64,000 bases of DNA, from positions 1 through 64,000 of the forward strand of contig NZ_JAERRG010000001.1 of the NCBI RefSeq assembly GCF_016741935.1. Direction: 5' to 3'. The notes beneath the pieces are model-generated. The model was not told the origin of the DNA and searched no databases. It saw only the letters and a list, made by a program, of their open reading frames with translations. The stretch is from Streptomyces endocoffeicus (GTDB lineage: Bacteria > Actinomycetota > Actinomycetes > Streptomycetales > Streptomycetaceae). Shown one piece after another: positions 60,370-64,000 of the stretch; the first letter of the stretch is position 1; the number at the start of each line of letters is the position of its first letter. Both the position numbers and the translations under genes were made by a program.

Positions 60370-61977
60370 TCACGTACGCCGAAGTGTCGGTTTGCGCAGC
60401 AGATCGTAGCCTCGAACTGCGAGCTGCAGACGCTGCTGGTTCTCGATGTGAGTAAGGTCGATTCCAAGGATCTCGGACAGCTTTTCGAGGCGATGATAGA
60501 CCGTCCGCCGCTGGATGAAGAGCACGTCTGCTGCCCGTGCTTTGTTGCCGCCGCAATCCAGGAAGGTCCGCAGGGTCGGCAGTAGCGGGTTCTTCGCCAG
60601 GGCGTCGTGCTCGAGCAGCGGTCCCAGTTCGTCCTCGACGTAGCGTGTGAGTTCGGGTCCGTCGGAGAGCGCCACCAGTAGACGAAGCGCTCCCAGGTCA
60701 TCGAAATGCCGCACCTGCGGCTCCACGGCGGCTGCCGCCACGGAGGCAGCGCTGCGGCTCTGCCTCAGCGCAAGAGGCAATGCCGCCGGTGGCACGATGC
60801 GGCTGATGCCACCTCCGACGCCGTGGTCGCTCAAAGTGATGTGCACCTGACTCGGGTCACCGCCGGCGGGAAGACCGACGACTGCCGTGTCGAAGTCCCC
60901 GGTGTCGCCGACGACGGCGGGCCAGTCGGCGTCATGGAACAGGCGAGCGAGGGTGTGGTCCTTGAAGGGCTGGCCGTCCCCCGCGCGCGCCGTGACGACA
61001 ATCAGGTCACGCCCACGGAGGTCCTGCCCGAGCGCCAGGCTCAGGCTGACGAATTTCTCCCCGGTGATGTCGCCGAGCAGTAGCCGGTTCAGGAGGGCCG
61101 TCTGGCGCTGGGCCGAGCGGGCCCCGTGCTCTCTCTCGCTGAGCAGGGTGATCGCTACCGCTGCGGCTGCCCGTTCCAGCGTGCGCAGATCGGTGCGGCT
61201 CGGCTGCGCCTTGCCGTGCAGAAGGTGCAGCCAGCCCCACTCCTCTCCCCGAAGGATCACAGGCTGGCGTGCGCAGGGCACGACATCGCGGAACGACGCC
61301 GCGTGGGCTGTGGGAACCGCGGGGCCCCGGGCCGCGAGGGAGTGGTGGCGTTCGTGGATGGCCCGGGAGTGTGCGCTCCACCGGTTCACGATCTCGTCGG
61401 CTTCCGGAGCGGCGCCACCGTAGGCGAGCATTTGGTGAGCCACGTCTTCCAATATCACGGCGTGCCCCGTGCGGTGGGCCAGTTCCCGGACCACCCCGAC
61501 ATAGTCATCGTCGGCGAGCAACAGATCCATGAATGCCTGACTGGTGGCCTCTTCGGCGGTCAGTTGTTGCAGGCGCATCTGGACCAGCACTTCGTGGACC
61601 TGGGCTGATGTCTCGACGAAGGGGATCTCGTCCGTCAGCCCGACGAGGGGCAGGCCGACGGCTTCGGCCTCCTCGACAGCGGCCTCGGGCATTTTATCGA
61701 ACATACGTCCAGCGAGTTCGACGACCAGAACGGCGGCGCGGGCGTCCGCGAGACGCCGGATGAAGGCGCGCTGCTGGCCGGCTGTGGTTCCCATGCCGAG
61801 TCCGGCGGTCAGCAGCATCTCCTCGCCGGTGAGGAAGCGGTGAATGTCCGGGATCTCGCCGGTGTGGACCCAGCGCACGGGACGGTCCAGGTTCTTCTCT
61901 CCCGCGTGGACGCGCACCTCGGTGCGGGTGAACACCTCGAGTTCCAGAGCGGCGCGAACGGTCAGGACTTCAGTCAT
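60370..61977 (-). CDS. PucR-family transcriptional regulator
   Basis: A 535-residue PucR protein. The N-terminal PucR domain is at about 1-125 (L-T-V-R-A-A-L-E, then G-E-E-M-L-L-T-A-G-L-G). A GGDEF-like/CdaR middle region follows, and the C-terminal HTH_30 contains G-G-N-K-A-R-A-A-D-V-L-F-I-Q-R-R-T-V-Y-H. The ATG at 61977 has GGAGAAG upstream. It is divergent from the histidinol-dehydrogenase-like gene and permease; two inverted repeats lie in the gap. PucR proteins commonly activate genes for purine or amino-acid catabolism. Confidence 0.9.
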   Translation of the reverse strand: MTEVLTVRAALELEVFTRTEVRVHAGEKNLDRPVRWVHTGEIPDIHRFLTGEEMLLTAGLGMGTTAGQQRAFIRRLADARAAVLVVELAGRMFDKMPEAAVEEAEAVGLPLVGLTDEIPFVETSAQVHEVLVQMRLQQLTAEEATSQAFMDLLLADDDYVGVVRELAHRTGHAVILEDVAHQMLAYGGAAPEADEIVNRWSAHSRAIHERHHSLAARGPAVPTAHAASFRDVVPCARQPVILRGEEWGWLHLLHGKAQPSRTDLRTLERAAAAVAITLLSEREHGARSAQRQTALLNRLLLGDITGEKFVSLSLALGQDLRGRDLIVVTARAGDGQPFKDHTLARLFHDADWPAVVGDTGDFDTAVVGLPAGGDPSQVHITLSDHGVGGGISRIVPPAALPLALRQSRSAASVAAAAVEPQVRHFDDLGALRLLVALSDGPELTRYVEDELGPLLEHDALAKNPLLPTLRTFLDCGGNKARAADVLFIQRRTVYHRLEKLSEILGIDLTHIENQQRLQLAVRGYDLLRKPTLRRT

Positions 61978-62015
61978 GGGCTTCTCCAGAGTGTGCAAGA
62001 TCCATGGGCAATATC

Positions 62016-62041
62016 GCACATGTTGTGCCTGTCGTCACAGG
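62016..62041. promoter_or_regulatory. Paired inverted repeats, candidate PucR site
   Basis: GCACATGTTGTGC (62016-62028) is a perfect 5-bp inverted repeat with a 3-base centre. CCTGTCGTCACAGG (62028-62041) is a second, abutting repeat. Both lie midway in the 125-base divergent gap. Confidence 0.6.
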
Positions 62042-62101
62042 CCGCTGTTTACCCAGACTTCAGGTCAGCCCACAGACACGTCCATCTGCAAGGAGTGCAG
62101 A

Positions 62102-63427
62102 GTGTCCAGCACGAGCAAGATCGTGAAGGGTCCCCTCGCGGTAGAAGCGTCGCGGACCAGCCGACCGGAAATCGTTGCCACCGTCGCCGAGGTTATCGCC
62201 GACGTTCGGCAGAACGGTGACGCCGCCGTACGCCGGTGGTCGCAGAAGTTCGACGGGTGGAGCCCGGAGTCGTTCCAGCTGAGCCCCGACCAGGTCGCCT
62301 CCGTGGTCTCCTCGGTCCCTGAGACAGTCCTCGACGATCTGCGCTTCGTCCAAAGGCAGGTCCGCGGCTTTGCCCAGGCTCAGCGGGATTCCCTGAACGA
62401 CTTCGAGGTCGAGACCCTGCCCGGGGTGTACCTGGGACAGCGCAACATCCCCATCGGCGCGGCCGGCGCGTATGTTCCCGGAGGCCGGTATCCGCTTACG
62501 GCATCGGCCCATATGACCGTGCTGACGGCCAAGGTCGCCGGTGTCGGGCGGGTCGCGGCGACGACCCCGCCGGACCGCGGGACGCCGCCACCCGTGAGCA
62601 TCGCCGCGATGCATCTGGCGGGCGCGGACGAGATCTACGTCATGGGTGGTGTTCAGGCGGTAGCGGCCCTGGCACTGGGTACGGAGACGATCGCCGCGGT
62701 CGACATGCTCGCCGGGCCGGGAAACGCCTATGTCGCAGAGGCCAAACGGCAGCTCTTCGGTGAGGTCGGTATCGATCTGTTCGCCGGGCCGACAGAAGTG
62801 CTGATCGTCGCCGACGAGACCGCCGACCCGTTGGTGGTGGCCACCGATCTGCTGTCCCAGGCCGAGCACGGACCGGACTCCCCGGCGGTCCTGATCACCA
62901 CGTCGCACGAGGTGGCCACGCGGACCATCGCGTACGTGGAGGAGCTGCTGCCGGGCCTGTCCACCGGCGAGATCGCCGGACGGGCCTGGCGGGACAGGGG
63001 TGAGGTGATCGTGGTCCCCAGTCTCGATGCCGCCTACGAGCTCGCCGACGAGTACGCGAGCGAGCATGTGCAGATCCTGACGGCCGAGCCCCGTGAAGCA
63101 CTGCACCGGATGCGGAACTACGGCGCGCTGTTCCTCGGCGACAAGACCTGCGTCGCCTACGGCGACAAGGTCATCGGCACCAATCACGTCCTGCCGACGA
63201 TGGGGGCAGCCCGATACACCGGTGGACTCTGGGTCGGCAAGTACCTCAAGACGGTGACCTACCAGGAGATCCAGAACGCCGCCTCCAGCGCCGAACTCGG
63301 CGAGATCTGCGGGAGGGCCTCCCGCATCGAGAACTTCGAGGGACATGCCCGCTCGGGCGACGTCCGCAGTGCGCGCTACGGATCGGCCCGGCCGGCCTGG
63401 ACCGACCACGCCTTCGGACGGGCCTGA
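62102..63427 (+). CDS. Histidinol dehydrogenase-family NAD enzyme (possibly catabolic)
   Basis: A 441-residue HisD-family dehydrogenase. Conserved segments are Y-V-P-G-G-R-Y-P, L-A-G-P-G-N-A-Y-V-A-E-A-K, D-L-F-A-G-P-T-E-V-L-I, Q-A-E-H-G-P-D-S with the catalytic Glu-His, and Y-A-S-E-H-V-Q. The GTG at 62102 follows AAGGAG with a 6-base gap. It is not in a histidine operon but with a PucR regulator and an amino-acid permease. HisD homologues outside his operons include sulfopropanediol 3-dehydrogenase (HpsN). An alcohol-to-acid four-electron oxidation is the likely chemistry; the substrate is unknown. Confidence 0.87.
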   Translation: MSSTSKIVKGPLAVEASRTSRPEIVATVAEVIADVRQNGDAAVRRWSQKFDGWSPESFQLSPDQVASVVSSVPETVLDDLRFVQRQVRGFAQAQRDSLNDFEVETLPGVYLGQRNIPIGAAGAYVPGGRYPLTASAHMTVLTAKVAGVGRVAATTPPDRGTPPPVSIAAMHLAGADEIYVMGGVQAVAALALGTETIAAVDMLAGPGNAYVAEAKRQLFGEVGIDLFAGPTEVLIVADETADPLVVATDLLSQAEHGPDSPAVLITTSHEVATRTIAYVEELLPGLSTGEIAGRAWRDRGEVIVVPSLDAAYELADEYASEHVQILTAEPREALHRMRNYGALFLGDKTCVAYGDKVIGTNHVLPTMGAARYTGGLWVGKYLKTVTYQEIQNAASSAELGEICGRASRIENFEGHARSGDVRSARYGSARPAWTDHAFGRA

Positions 63428-63522
63428 CCGGTGCCGGCGGATCAGGACTTACGCCACACCGCCCCCGCAGCGAGGCTGCCGTTCCGCGACGAGCAGTCCT
63501 ACTTCAATCCCCGGAGATCGTC

Positions 63523-64000
63523 ATGTCAGCTACAGAGAACGAGGCGCAGGCGGCGTCGAGCACCGCTCGTGTCGCTCCCTCGGGCGGGGCCGTCGGCCCG
63601 GTCTCATCAAGTGAGGACGCCGAACTGCTCGCGGCACTGGGCTACGAGCAGCGCTTTGACCGCAAGGTCAGCCTGTGGTCGAACTTCGCCCTCGGCTTCG
63701 TCTATCTCTCGCCCCTCGTGGGCGTCGTGTCCCTCTTCGCGGTCGGTCTGTCCACCGCCGGCGGACCGTCCATCTTCTGGATAGCCATCGTCGGTATCGG
63801 GCAGTTCCTGGTCGCCCTGGTCTTCGGCGAGATCGTTTCGCAGTTCCCCCTCGCCGGCGGGCTCTATCAGTGGGCCCGGCGCCTGTGGAACGGGCGCTAC
63901 GCCTGGTTCACCGCGTGGACCTATATCTGTTGCATCACCATCGGTATCACCAGCACGGCCTTGTTCAGCTCGGACTTCGTGGCCAGTCTCTTCGCCGGTA
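63523..64000 (+). CDS. APC-family amino-acid/amine permease, N-terminal part
   Basis: The first 159 residues of a permease that continues beyond the window. The ATG at 63523 follows CCGGAG. A 45-residue cytoplasmic tail leads to L-G-Y-E-Q-R-F-D-R-K-V-S-L-W-S-N-F, a pattern at the start of amino-acid/GABA-type APC permeases. Four hydrophobic stretches follow, at about 50-75, 83-107, 122-145 and 147-159. F-G-E-I-V-S-Q-F-P-L-A-G-G-L-Y-Q-W is conserved. It lies 95 bases after the HisD-like gene and likely imports its substrate. Confidence 0.87.
   Translation, partial: MSATENEAQAASSTARVAPSGGAVGPVSSSEDAELLAALGYEQRFDRKVSLWSNFALGFVYLSPLVGVVSLFAVGLSTAGGPSIFWIAIVGIGQFLVALVFGEIVSQFPLAGGLYQWARRLWNGRYAWFTAWTYICCITIGITSTALFSSDFVASLFAG

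Noticed and set aside
1..64000. CRISPR array, tRNA or rRNA
   Set aside because: No regularly spaced repeats, no cloverleaf with a TTCRA arm and no rRNA-like sequence were found on reading through.

Overview
The window is very GC-rich, uses GTG starts freely, and carries families typical of actinomycetes (SpoIIE-type phosphatase, F420/LLM oxidoreductases, IclR/PucR/MarR/TetR regulators, IS4 and IS982 remnants). It looks like accessory chromosome-arm or large-plasmid DNA from Streptomyces or a close relative. It is mostly catabolic operons with their regulators, separated by stretches full of decaying genes. I saw no rRNA, tRNA or CRISPR array.

Region by region: (1) 1-8.4 kb: the end of an amino-acid permease, divergent IclR and AraC regulators, then nitrilase, gentisate-type ring-cleavage dioxygenase, fumarylpyruvate-hydrolase-like protein, a broken maleate isomerase, an atypical tryptophan-2,3-dioxygenase-like protein and a kynurenine-formamidase-like hydrolase. 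(2) 8.4-9.9 kb: a ruined IS4 transposase with a long hairpin, and a frameshifted zinc-ribbon gene. (3) 10.0-25.3 kb: two operons around a MarR regulator. The leftward one encodes an HMG-CoA-lyase-like protein, two enoyl-CoA hydratases, a class III CoA-transferase, an acyl-CoA synthetase and a flavin monooxygenase. The rightward one encodes an aldehyde dehydrogenase, a class III aminotransferase, a spermidine/putrescine-type ABC importer and a YtcJ-like amidohydrolase. Near-identical 17-bp palindromes lie upstream of both. (4) 25.5-31 kb: M20 and amidase remnants, a LysR gene divergent from the 3-oxoadipate genes (thiolase and both CoA-transferase subunits), and an IS982 remnant. (5) 31.2-41.4 kb: a leftward catabolic module (flavoprotein, cyclase, RidA, MFS transporter, two alpha/beta hydrolases, LLM monooxygenase, FAH-family protein, broken P450 and ferredoxin) preceded by a PucR-type regulator.

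(6) 42.2-47.7 kb: a secreted beta-propeller protein with a strong terminator, an alcohol-dehydrogenase-like reductase, a run of pseudogene fragments and an isochorismatase-family hydrolase. (7) 47.8-58.5 kb: LysR, SpoIIE phosphatase, a GntR remnant, TetR plus cupin plus hydrolase, an MFS remnant, a GMC oxidoreductase, an HAD protein, an LLM oxidoreductase and DeoR. (8) 58.8-64 kb: a second GMC oxidoreductase, a PucR regulator divergent from a histidinol-dehydrogenase-family gene, and an amino-acid permease that runs off the window.

The best candidate for an undescribed system is region 3. An ABC importer, amidohydrolase, transaminase and aldehyde dehydrogenase could turn an imported amine or amide into an acid. 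The acyl-CoA synthetase, hydratases and a lyase with His where HMG-CoA lyase has its catalytic Cys could then break down the acyl-CoA, all under one MarR repressor. Region 5 is a second candidate. It resembles the uracil-degrading Rut system in its families (LLM monooxygenase, RidA, alpha/beta hydrolase) but adds a cyclase, an FAH protein and a hydrolase lacking its nucleophile. These pathway readings are inference; the genes and sites are read directly from the sequence.
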